Below, one piece after another: positions 27,725 to 36,340 of a stretch of DNA of 64,000 nucleotides. The notes below the pieces were generated by a model. That model did not search any database and had not been told where the DNA came from. It saw only the letters and a list, made by a program, of their open reading frames with translations. Origin of the DNA: Clostridiales bacterium (GTDB taxonomy: Bacteria > Bacillota > Clostridia > Christensenellales > Borkfalkiaceae). The stretch spans positions 1-64,000 of the forward strand of contig SVIX01000002.1 of the NCBI GenBank assembly GCA_015069285.1, read 5' to 3'. A program made the translations under genes and the position numbers. How positions within the stretch are numbered: the stretch's first letter is position 1; every line of letters begins with the position of its first letter.

Positions 27725-29412
27725 GCGTTTGTCTTTTTCGCTTTCAAAATTGGAAACGCGCCCGACAAATCCCAAAATTCACCGTCGAATTCGCTTGCGT
27801 ATTCTTTAGACCAATTCTTATATTTAGGCAAACAATTATAAGAAGACGCGCCGTATTCCAACGAATAATCACCTTCTCCAAAAACGCCGTAAACGTACGT
27901 CGTATCTATTGCGCTAGGACAAAAATACAATCTATCTCCCTTAAAACCTGCCACGTAATCGATTGCTTTTACACCTTCCAAGTTGATAAAGCAACCTTCA
28001 ACCTTTCCGTTACCCGTTGCGCCAAACCCCGAAAAGCGTTCTGAAAACGTGGAAAGTTGTCCAATTTGCGCAATTTGCGCGTAACAATCTTGAACCGTTC
28101 CGTTGACGGTTACAATCAACGCCGTACTTTTACCGCCTTTTAGGTACACGTTTTTAAAAGCCGTATTTTTCAAGACGCCGTTTTCGCCCAACTCCTTAAA
28201 AAATCCGCGGTCATATTTCGTACTGTTTCCAAAGGATAACCCTGATATCGTATGTCCACGTCCGTCAAACGTACCTACAAACGTCACGTCGTTCGACCAA
28301 GTTTTATACGTAGTATAAACGATATCCGTAGCAAGTACGTAATATCCGTCCGATTTATCTTTAAACGCCTCAAATTCTTCCTTTGATGTAATCACGCCCG
28401 TTGCGAAAGTTATCTTCTTCGTGTATTTCGTTGATTCCGTTTCAAAGATAGCTGTCTTTTCTCCCAACAAATGCAAATTTTTGATAGTAGCATTTGCCAC
28501 CGTTATCGTTTCCCCGATTTGTTTGAACGCAATTTCCTTACCTTCTATCGTAAATTTTATTACGTTTTTCGGCGCAGTAACCGTATACTCCGACGTTTGC
28601 GATAAATCAAAATCCGCGCAATTCTCCATAGCGGTTTCCTGTTTTTGGAACTTCCCATACACGTTTACCGTGCCTTTTACTGTTTGTGTAAAATCAAATT
28701 CCGTCGTAAAGTCTTTATCCGCATACCAACCGAGGAAGTCGGTTTCCGTTACCGTAGGCGCGGTGAGCGTCGAACCGTATTTCGCGCTCGTAGAATAATC
28801 CAACTTTTCTTCGCCGTTATAATAGTTTACAGCGTACGTTTTTACGTACTTACTCGCACATTCGCCTCCGTCCATAAGCGCTACCTGCGCCATAGACCTA
28901 CCTGCCGTACCCGTGTACGTATACGTCGTGTTTTCAAGCACGTACGGGTTGATGTTGATTACTCGGTTGTACGCGTCTTCCGTGAAGTCGTAAATATAGA
29001 TATACGTATACATATACTCGTCACGTTCCGCCGTATATTTGTCGCTGACCCGCCAATTATTCTTCGTCTTAGAAAGAACTTCGTTTCTCTTACTCGCGTA
29101 CCCGTCTTCGTGCGTAAGCTCCGTATCCTTTCCCATTTCGTCCGCAAAAGCAAGAAACGCTCCTACCGTCTTGCTTTCCAAAATAGATTTTTTCGCTACG
29201 ACGCAGAAACGGATACCCGACTTGTCAACGTCGGATTCCTCGTCGCCTACGTATACGCCTGCGCCGTCAAAGAAGACGTCTTCCGTTCTTAACGTAGGCA
29301 CGTTTTGCGCCTCGTCTGCGCTTACCGTCATCGCTACTCTTGCAAAACCGAACGAAAATATCGCAGAGAGCGCCAACGTTGCTACTAAATTTCGTTTCGT
29401 TGATTTTCTCAT
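27721..29412 (-). CDS. Secreted/surface protein with InlB B-repeat-like and GLUG-like segments
   Basis: Signal peptide MRKSTKRNLVATLALSAIFSFGFARVAMTVSADEA; repeat AVNYYNGEEKLDYSTSAKYGSTLTAPTVTETDFLGWYADKDFTTEFDFTQTVKGTVNVYGKF; FVGTFDGRGHTISGLSFGN. Confidence 0.75.
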   Translation of the reverse strand: MRKSTKRNLVATLALSAIFSFGFARVAMTVSADEAQNVPTLRTEDVFFDGAGVYVGDEESDVDKSGIRFCVVAKKSILESKTVGAFLAFADEMGKDTELTHEDGYASKRNEVLSKTKNNWRVSDKYTAERDEYMYTYIYIYDFTEDAYNRVININPYVLENTTYTYTGTAGRSMAQVALMDGGECASKYVKTYAVNYYNGEEKLDYSTSAKYGSTLTAPTVTETDFLGWYADKDFTTEFDFTQTVKGTVNVYGKFQKQETAMENCADFDLSQTSEYTVTAPKNVIKFTIEGKEIAFKQIGETITVANATIKNLHLLGEKTAIFETESTKYTKKITFATGVITSKEEFEAFKDKSDGYYVLATDIVYTTYKTWSNDVTFVGTFDGRGHTISGLSFGNSTKYDRGFFKELGENGVLKNTAFKNVYLKGGKSTALIVTVNGTVQDCYAQIAQIGQLSTFSERFSGFGATGNGKVEGCFINLEGVKAIDYVAGFKGDRLYFCPSAIDTTYVYGVFGEGDYSLEYGASSYNCLPKYKNWSKEYASEFDGEFWDLSGAFPILKAKKTNA

Positions 29413-29426
29413 TGTTTGCTCACTCC

Positions 29427-29585
29427 TTAATCTTCGTTAAACGGAGCGTCATAACTCGCACCGTTTGCCCACGCTCTATAACTTATCTCCACCGCGTTGC
29501 TTGCCCGAACGACGTCAATGGTATCAAAGTTTTGAATTTCCACTATCGGACTTTGATAAGCGTGTTTCGTTATAATAGTTTTCAT
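29427..29585 (-). CDS. 52-aa peptide of unknown function upstream of the surface protein
   Basis: MKTIITKHAYQSPIVEIQNFDTIDVVRASNAVEISYRAWANGASYDAPFNED, preceded by SD AGGAGG (AGGAGGACTACTATG); 14-nt gap to the next gene. Confidence 0.72.
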   Translation of the reverse strand: MKTIITKHAYQSPIVEIQNFDTIDVVRASNAVEISYRAWANGASYDAPFNED

Positions 29586-29654
29586 AGTAGTCCTCCTATA
29601 AAATTTTTGTATTAGGAATAAAAAAAATGCAGACCTCGTTAGTTTATATAAAAA

Positions 29655-29691
29655 CACGACTTTATGCAATATAATAATGCATAAAGTCGTG
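29655..29691 (-). terminator. Terminator downstream of tRNA-Ser
   Basis: CACGACTTTATGCA-loop-TGCATAAAGTCGTG followed by TTTTTAT on minus strand. Confidence 0.85.
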
Positions 29692-29694
29692 CTC

Positions 29695-29784
29695 TGGCGC
29701 AGAGAAAGGGATTTGAACCCTTGTATACATTCCTGCATAACACGATTTCGAATCGTGCGCGTTCAACCGCTCCGCCATCTCTGC
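29695..29784 (-). tRNA. tRNA-Ser (anticodon CGA), 3' CCA encoded
   Basis: GCAGAGATGGCGGAGCGGTTGAACGCG-CACGA-TTCGAAA-TCGTG-...long variable arm...GGGTTCAAATCCC-TTTCTCTGC-G-CCA. Confidence 0.95.
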
Positions 29785-29796
29785 AACAGCTTTTAT

Positions 29797-29825
29797 ATTA
29801 TATACTATCCCTAAAAAAAATGCAA
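29797..29825 (-). promoter_or_regulatory. Promoter of tRNA-Ser (TTGCAT-17-TATAAT)
   Basis: Hexamers and 17-nt spacer on minus strand. Confidence 0.75.
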
Positions 29826-29858
29826 GTGTTTTTACGCCATATTTTAAATTTAACATAG

Positions 29859-29895
29859 AAAAACGGAGCAATCTATTTCAAATTGCTCCGTTTTT
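29859..29895 (-). terminator. Rho-independent terminator of fumarate operon
   Basis: AAAAACGGAGCAAT-loop-ATTGCTCCGTTTTT immediately after stop at 29902. Confidence 0.88.
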
Positions 29896-29901
29896 GCTAT
29901 T

Positions 29902-31107
29902 TTAGAAAGGTAATAATACCAAAAGGTTACAAGAAACTACGATTAATACCAAGGCAAACGGATAGGTTGCCGCGTACGCCGAAGAAACGTCGTCCGTTCC
30001 AGCCGTAGAGATTAACGCGCCAAGCGCAGGCGTACTCGTCATTCCTCCCGTAATTGAACCGAGATTATTGAAAATGGAAAGTTTAAACACGAATTTACCC
30101 AACAAGAATCCGACGACCATAGGCACGGTTGCCATAATAATGCCGTATACGATATAAATCCAATCGAATGCGGAAATGAAGTTGACGCCACCGGGAATTC
30201 CTGCGCCTGCAAGGAATAAAACCAAGCCGAGTTCTCTCATCATATTTAACGTTTGTTTGGATACTTTCAAGTCTATTTTACCCATATGACCGAAATGTCC
30301 TACGATAAGACCTGCAATCAAAGTACCGCCAGAAGAACCGAAACTAAAATAGTTGCCTCCGCCGATAGGAATTTTAATTGCACCGATTAAAAGCCCGAAT
30401 ACAACCGTCATAAAGAAAGGGAAAAATCCGAATTCTTCAAGCGTCCAGCGTTTTTTACCGTCTTCTTGGATTTGAATGGTATTAGCCGCGACAAAGCTTT
30501 CTCTTTCTTTGGCTATATCTACTTTCAAAAGGCGTGGCATAATTTGGACGAATAGAACAACCCCTAAAACGCCGTACAGATAACCGATACCGTATCCTGC
30601 CGTTACTTCTTGTTCCAAAGCCCCTGCAGAATCACGCGCCGCGGAAAAGGCGGGGGTTGACGTAAGCGAACCAGATAAAAGCCCCGTACCCATTGCAATA
30701 CTCATATCTTTATCAAGCGCGGAAATACCTACCGTGATACCAACCCCAATCAAAATGATAATCGCGCCCATTGCTACGTACGCAATCATGCTCTTATTAA
30801 AGGAACGGAAAAATTTAGGACCTGCAATTAAACCTACGGAGGTTACGAACAACACCGTACCGATATTCGAAAAAAGTTTATAAGTTTTTTCCGTATCTTT
30901 GCTCCAAAGCACTATTCCGTCGCCAATTTTAATCGTAGGAATAAACGAAAATAAAACGCCCACTAAAATTGCCGCAAGCAAAACACCTGCTGAACCCAAA
31001 GATACACCTTTAATATTAATCGCGCCGATAGCGTATCCTACTGCCATTACGATAAATAAAACGAAGATAGGTACGATAAGCGACGACAATACCTCATATA
31101 AATACAT
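29902..31107 (-). CDS. AspT/YidE/YbjL-type antiporter family membrane protein (putative C4-dicarboxylate carrier)
   Basis: 401 aa polytopic; SVGLIAGPKFFRSF, GTGLLSGSLTSTPAFSAARDSAG, GGMTSTPALGALIS repeats typical of the family. Substrate inferred only from operon. Confidence 0.75.
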   Translation of the reverse strand: MYLYEVLSSLIVPIFVLFIVMAVGYAIGAINIKGVSLGSAGVLLAAILVGVLFSFIPTIKIGDGIVLWSKDTEKTYKLFSNIGTVLFVTSVGLIAGPKFFRSFNKSMIAYVAMGAIIILIGVGITVGISALDKDMSIAMGTGLLSGSLTSTPAFSAARDSAGALEQEVTAGYGIGYLYGVLGVVLFVQIMPRLLKVDIAKERESFVAANTIQIQEDGKKRWTLEEFGFFPFFMTVVFGLLIGAIKIPIGGGNYFSFGSSGGTLIAGLIVGHFGHMGKIDLKVSKQTLNMMRELGLVLFLAGAGIPGGVNFISAFDWIYIVYGIIMATVPMVVGFLLGKFVFKLSIFNNLGSITGGMTSTPALGALISTAGTDDVSSAYAATYPFALVLIVVSCNLLVLLPF

Positions 31108-31197
31108 TTTATTACTCCTTCATTTTTACGGACGAAAACGCACAAAGCGTACCTTCGTGCGTTTTGTCTAATATTTCATCAAAATCCCTTACAAAAA

Positions 31198-32802
31198 TTA
31201 GTTTGCCTTTCTTCTGTAATCAGGTAAAAGTTTGGGCGATACAGCATCCGAAGAAATACCGGCTTTCGCAAGTTCTTCTTCAAATTCGTCTACGTGCGAA
31301 AGCGTAAGTTCTTTCAATTCTACGCTCTTGCATTTTTCGCCTGCTTGTTGCCCTGCGTTTCGACCAAATACGATAATATCAAGAAGAGAGTTACCCATAA
31401 GACGGTTCGTACCGTGAATACCGCCGACCGCCTCGCCAGCCACGTACAAATTCTCTATACAAGTCATTCCGTTTGCGCCAATATCCAAACCGCCGTTTTG
31501 ATAATGCAATGTCGGATAAATAAGGATAGGTTCTTTACGAATATCGATACCGTATTTACCAAACATTCTAAGCATTGCGGGAATACGCTTTTCAATCGTG
31601 CCTTCGCCGTTCAAAATATCGATAAGCGGAGTATCCAACCATACGCCTTCGCCGTCCGTTGTCTTGATACCGTTACCACGTTCTTTACATTCGCGGATAA
31701 TCGAAGACGCCGTAACGTCACGCGTTTCCAAAGAATATACGAACGCTTCCCCGTCTTTATTGACAAGTTGCGCGCCAAGCGAACGTACTTTTTCGGTTAC
31801 GAGCGCACCGTAAATTTGCGTAGGTTCTGCCGCGCCCGTGGGGTGATATTGCAAAGTTTCGGGATAGAGCAATTTAGCGCCTGCTCTGTACCCTAATACC
31901 AACCCGTCTGCCGTTGCGCCGTAGTGATTGGAGGTAGGGAACCCTTGATAGTGCAATCTACCTGCGCCACCCGTTGCGATAACGACGGTTTTTGCTCTTG
32001 CAATCAGGATTTCCTTCGTTTCCATATTCATAAGTACTGCGCCGGCAATCTTTCCGTCGGTATCTTTGATAAGTTCGATAGCCGCCGTGAAGTCTACCAC
32101 CGTAATACCACGGTTAAACACTTCGTCGCGAAGGGTACGCATAATTTCCGAACCCGAATAGTCACGGCAAGCGTGCATACGTTTTCTCGACGTACCACCG
32201 CCGTGCGTGGTAACCATCGTGCCGTCAGGTTCCTTATCGAACATAACGCCAAGTCTATTCAACCACAAAATCGCTTCAGGCGCTTCGTTTACGAGCTTAT
32301 ACAAAAGCTCGGGTTTATTCTTAAAATGTCCACCGCCAAGCGCGTCCAAATAGTGCGTTGCAGGACTATCGTTGGGTTTATCCGCAGCTTGGATTCCCCC
32401 TTCTGCCATTGCCGTATTCGCGTCGCCTAAACGAAGTTTGGTAGCAATCATAACGTTTGCACCGCGTTCGTGCGCTTCGATAGCCGCAGACGAACCTGCG
32501 CCGCCACCGCCGATAACGAGTACGTCTACGTCGTAATCGATTTTTGTTAAATCGATATTCATACCTAAAATACGGGAATGACCTTGTAAAAGCGTAGCGA
32601 GTTCGTGTAAAACTTTTCCACCTTTATTTTTACCAACTTTCAATTCTTCATACGCAGAAGTAATATAGTCGGGGTGGAATTGCGCCAAAACCGCATCTTT
32701 TTGTTCCGCAGTCATTCTTTCGTGCAATTTTTCAATACGAGAAGCGCGACTTGCTTCTACTTTCTTCATCGATTCAAGTTGTTCGTCAGTATAATGATAC
32801 AT
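31198..32802 (-). CDS. frdA: Fumarate reductase flavoprotein subunit (soluble type)
   Basis: DVDVLVIGGGGAGSSAA, QYHPTG, TEKVRSLGAQLVNKDGE, LETRDV, HYQNGGLDI, GTNRLMGNSL (active-site H/R set of the FrdA/SdhA family); ~90-aa N-terminal extension. Confidence 0.87.
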   Translation of the reverse strand: MYHYTDEQLESMKKVEASRASRIEKLHERMTAEQKDAVLAQFHPDYITSAYEELKVGKNKGGKVLHELATLLQGHSRILGMNIDLTKIDYDVDVLVIGGGGAGSSAAIEAHERGANVMIATKLRLGDANTAMAEGGIQAADKPNDSPATHYLDALGGGHFKNKPELLYKLVNEAPEAILWLNRLGVMFDKEPDGTMVTTHGGGTSRKRMHACRDYSGSEIMRTLRDEVFNRGITVVDFTAAIELIKDTDGKIAGAVLMNMETKEILIARAKTVVIATGGAGRLHYQGFPTSNHYGATADGLVLGYRAGAKLLYPETLQYHPTGAAEPTQIYGALVTEKVRSLGAQLVNKDGEAFVYSLETRDVTASSIIRECKERGNGIKTTDGEGVWLDTPLIDILNGEGTIEKRIPAMLRMFGKYGIDIRKEPILIYPTLHYQNGGLDIGANGMTCIENLYVAGEAVGGIHGTNRLMGNSLLDIIVFGRNAGQQAGEKCKSVELKELTLSHVDEFEEELAKAGISSDAVSPKLLPDYRRKAN

Positions 32803-32813
32803 ATCGCTTCTCC

Positions 32814-33488
32814 TTATTTTTCAATTTCTCTATGATTATAGAGATTTTTTTGTTCTTCCAAAGGCGTATTCATAATCGCCTCTAACGCCGCTTTGCAATC
32901 ACCTCTATCTATTTCCTCTACGCGGTTGATAAGGTGTTTCGTTTCAGGAGCAAGATATTTGCCCGTAAGTCTACGAGTCAAAAGCGCGACTTGGGGATGG
33001 GAAATGCCCGCAGGGCAACGGGAAGAACATACACCGCACATTACGCAGTCAAAGCTCTCTTCCGCCGCTTTTTCGTATTCGCCACGTTGCGCGTATGCGA
33101 TATATTGCATAACGTTCAACTCTTGCGTACAACTCTTCGTACAAGCATTACAACCGATACACGAATAAATTTCGGGGTATAATTGCATCATAATTTGTTG
33201 CGTAGGCTTAATTTTTTCAATATCGTATACCTGTTTTACGAGGGGGAAGAAAGGCAAGGTTGCCACGTACATACCCTCTTGTACTTGTTGTTGACAAGCC
33301 AAACAGCTCTTTAATTCTTGTTCTCCTTTAATACGGTATATCGTTGCACACGCGCCACAAAAACCGTTTCGGCAACCACAACCGCGAACAAGTTGATAGC
33401 CTGCATATTCCATTGCTTTCATAATCGTTAAGCTTTCCGGTACTTGATAACGTTTACCGAAAAGAAATACGTTTACCATATTTTCCAT
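32814..33488 (-). CDS. Fumarate reductase-associated Fe-S subunit ([2Fe-2S] + two 4Fe-4S-type motifs)
   Basis: GCGCRNGFCGACATIYRIKGEQELKSCLACQ; CIGCNACTKSC; CVMCGVCSSRCPAGI. Confidence 0.82.
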   Translation of the reverse strand: MENMVNVFLFGKRYQVPESLTIMKAMEYAGYQLVRGCGCRNGFCGACATIYRIKGEQELKSCLACQQQVQEGMYVATLPFFPLVKQVYDIEKIKPTQQIMMQLYPEIYSCIGCNACTKSCTQELNVMQYIAYAQRGEYEKAAEESFDCVMCGVCSSRCPAGISHPQVALLTRRLTGKYLAPETKHLINRVEEIDRGDCKAALEAIMNTPLEEQKNLYNHREIEK

Positions 33489-33500
33489 TGTTCGTTCTCC

Positions 33501-34328
33501 TTAATATTCATCAGGCAATTCGTCAAGTTCAGTCATTCTGAACACAGGACCGTCTTTACAAACGAATTTATCACCGACGTTACATCTTCCGCATTTTCCA
33601 ACGCCACACTTCATACGAAGTTCTAACGTCGTATATACGCGAGATTTATCAAAACCGAGTTCTAAAAGTCCCGCAAGCGTGAACTTAATCATAATGGGAG
33701 GTCCGCAAAGCACCGCTGTCATATTAGGATTAAGCCCAAGTTCTTTCACGTAAGCAGGCACGAACCCGACGTGTCCGTCCCAACCCTCTTGCGGACGGTC
33801 AATCGTAAGATATACTTCCGTATTCGGTTCGTTCATCCATTCCGTTTGAATTTCTTCAATATCTACCAAATCATCTTTACTCCTCGCGCCGTATACGATA
33901 ACTACCTTTCCATAATTTTGGCGGTAATGACGTACGTAATTGATAACGCTACGTAAAGGCGCAAGACCGATACCACCCGCAATGAAAAGCAAGTCTTTTC
34001 CTTTAAAATCTTCTTCTACGGGGAAGTTTTTGCCGTACGGACCGCGAACGGTAATTTGCGCGCCAACCTCCAAAGAATGGATAACTTCCGTTACGCAACC
34101 GCATTTCTTTATGGAGAATTCCATATAGTCTTTATTTGTCGGCGAAGAAGTAATAGAGAACATACATTCGCCTACGCCGGGTACGGAAACCATCGCGCAT
34201 TGACCGGGCATATGTTCGAAAAGTTTCTTTCCGTCCGTACCGACTACGCGGAACGTTTTTACGTCTGGCGTATCCTTACGAACGTCTGTAATTACGCCTA
34301 CTTTAGGAATGAGCGTTTCGTTAATCAT
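33501..34328 (-). CDS. FAD/NAD(P)H-binding reductase with C-terminal [2Fe-2S] (FlxA/AsrB/HydG-like)
   Basis: Ferredoxin-reductase fold GPYGKNFPVEEDFKGKDLLFIAGGIGLAPLRSVI...VLCGPPIMI...ELRMKCGVGKCGRCNVGDKFVCKDGPVF. Confidence 0.85.
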   Translation of the reverse strand: MINETLIPKVGVITDVRKDTPDVKTFRVVGTDGKKLFEHMPGQCAMVSVPGVGECMFSITSSPTNKDYMEFSIKKCGCVTEVIHSLEVGAQITVRGPYGKNFPVEEDFKGKDLLFIAGGIGLAPLRSVINYVRHYRQNYGKVVIVYGARSKDDLVDIEEIQTEWMNEPNTEVYLTIDRPQEGWDGHVGFVPAYVKELGLNPNMTAVLCGPPIMIKFTLAGLLELGFDKSRVYTTLELRMKCGVGKCGRCNVGDKFVCKDGPVFRMTELDELPDEY

Positions 34329-35361
34329 TCTTTTTCCCTCCCAACGTTTTAATTACTTTTACGATATTTAATTTTTGCGGGCATTTATTTACGCAACGAC
34401 CGCAACCGACGCACGAATACAAGCCATCGTTTTGCGAAGGATAATACACGAGTTTATGCATAAATCTTTGGCGGAAACGTTGCATTTGCGTCGTACGGCT
34501 ATTTCCGTGCGCCATAAGCGTAAAGTCGGAATACATACAAGAATCCCAACAACGGTATCTAAGCACGCCTTCATTCGTTTTGAAATCACGAATATCAAAA
34601 CATTGACAGGTAGGACAAACGAACGTACACGTACCGCAACCCAAACAAGCCTCGCTCATTTCTTCCCAAGCAGAGTCTTCAAACAATTCGTTCAGATTTT
34701 CAGGCTTAAATACGCTTAAATCCAAATTTGCGTACGGTAATTTTTGTAAAATTTCCGAGGTGGTTTGACGTTGCGCTCTCACTTCCGCGTCCCCGCCGTT
34801 TTCAAACAAATCGGCAACGAGCTTGGTAAGATTTTCGCCCTTTTCGGTGTTTGCTTGCCAATATAAGTACGATTCGTCAAGCCACGTCGTTACGTCGCCT
34901 TGAGGCGCGGTAGCGTCGATACCGAATACTCCGCAAAAACAACTTTCTTCCGGTTTAGAACAAGCAAGCGTTACAATAACGGAAGCATCTCTTCTTGCTT
35001 TATAATAAGTATCAATCGGTTCGGCAAGGAAGACCTTATCCAAAACGTCAATCGCTTTATAATCGCAAGCCTTTACGCCAAACAACACGAAAAGTTTTCC
35101 CTCTTCCGCGTAATCTCTACGCACGTCGATAACTTCAAGGTTTTTACCTTCCGTTTTAAATTTCATCATGTTTTCCGTTTGCGGGAAAAACATATTTTTA
35201 GGGGATTTTACCGTTTTAAGCGTTTCAAGCGAAACTTCTTTTCCCTCTTTCCAAACGGCGTAATTCACTTCTCCGGCTTTTTTAACGGGAATGAACAAAC
35301 CCATCGTTTGGTTGATTCTCGCGTAAAGCTCGTTTAATCTTTCTTTTGCTATCTTTAACAT
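34321..35361 (-). CDS. 4Fe-4S protein (FlxB/AsrA/HydB-like)
   Basis: FGVKACDYKAIDVLDKVF...CLGCGTCTFVCPTCQCFDI...CVGCGRCVNKCPQ. Confidence 0.82.
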   Translation of the reverse strand: MLKIAKERLNELYARINQTMGLFIPVKKAGEVNYAVWKEGKEVSLETLKTVKSPKNMFFPQTENMMKFKTEGKNLEVIDVRRDYAEEGKLFVLFGVKACDYKAIDVLDKVFLAEPIDTYYKARRDASVIVTLACSKPEESCFCGVFGIDATAPQGDVTTWLDESYLYWQANTEKGENLTKLVADLFENGGDAEVRAQRQTTSEILQKLPYANLDLSVFKPENLNELFEDSAWEEMSEACLGCGTCTFVCPTCQCFDIRDFKTNEGVLRYRCWDSCMYSDFTLMAHGNSRTTQMQRFRQRFMHKLVYYPSQNDGLYSCVGCGRCVNKCPQKLNIVKVIKTLGGKKND

Positions 35362-36339
35362 TATTTTGCCTCCCCGTTAAACACGTCTTTAGGTTCAACG
35401 TCACCTTCGGTGTACGAAGTAAGCGGTGTTTTACCGTCCGACGTTTCCCCTGCTTGATATTCACCGTACATACCGTCAATATCCTTAATAAACTTTCTGT
35501 TGAGAAGGTGCAAAGGAATATTTTGCGGGCATACACGCGAACATTCACCGCAATCGGTACAACGACCCGCTACGTGGAATGCACGAATAATATGGAAGAG
35601 TTGTTCTTCAAATTTATCGTCGTTTGCTTTTGCCGAAATACTCGACGCAGGATTATCGAATACGCATTTTACGCACGAACACGCAGGACACACGTTACGG
35701 CAAGCGTTACAACGGATACACTTTGAAAGTTGTTCTCTCCAGAACGCAAATCTTTCTTCCTCCGTCATCGCCTCTAATTTTTCTACTTCTTCGAAACGGT
35801 TTACGTCTTTAATAGGACGTTCGTGTAAAATAATTTCTTCGTCTTTAACTTGATGCGTCTTATTACAGGTAGCGCATTTGGTCAATACGACGTCAGGCTT
35901 ATTTAACGTTATTTCACCGTCGATAGACGTGACTTTAACTTCTTTATCCACTACTTCTACGCCCGTCACGAAAGAAACGTTGTTTGCCTTTATTTTTTCA
36001 ATATCCAATTTAGCTAAACATTCAATTGCGATAACGTATACGTTTTCACGGTTGATACGGTGTTCTTTTACAAGTTGATTAAAGCTGTACGTATCGCACG
36101 GCTTTAAAAACACCGCGGTTTTTCCTTCTTTTTTGCTCATTTGAATTAAGTATTTAGAAAGATTTGCGCCACAGAAATAATCGTAAACGAAATCTTTGAG
36201 TTCTTCTACCGTTTCAAAGGACGCAGGAGAAGGGTCGAAACAAAAATCACCCTTTTTCCAGCCGATAACGCGCGCCACTTCACCGCTTTCCAATAACTGT
36301 TTTTGCGCGTTCAAGCATTTTCAATTCAACGTCTTTCAT
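35361..36339 (-). CDS. FrhB/FlxC-like 4Fe-4S protein; 5' end appears frameshifted (+1 at A5 tract 36300-36304)
   Basis: GWKKGDFCFDPSPASFETVEELKDFVYDYFCGANLSKYLI...CIRCNACRNVCPACSC...CTDCGECSRVCPQN. SD AAGGAGG + ATG at 36339 opens MKDVELKMLERA, which joins KQLLESGEVARVIGW only with one A removed. Confidence 0.8.
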
Positions 36340-36340
36340 T

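Noticed and set aside
28645-29292. 215-aa + strand ORF antisense to surface protein
   Set aside because: Arg/Val/Phe-rich shadow ORF, no SD, opposite a signal-peptide-bearing gene with good SD.
29586-29738. Upstream extension of the 52-aa peptide ORF
   Set aside because: Runs through the tRNA-Ser gene and its terminator; internal ATG with AGGAGG is the plausible start.
29662-29871. 69-aa minus ORF overlapping tRNA-Ser
   Set aside because: Translation of a tRNA gene and promoter; spurious.
31294-31896. 200-aa + strand ORF antisense to frdA
   Set aside because: Shadow ORF opposite conserved active-site motifs.
35282-35548. 88-aa minus ORF overlapping the Flx-like genes
   Set aside because: Out-of-frame overlap with two conserved Fe-S proteins.
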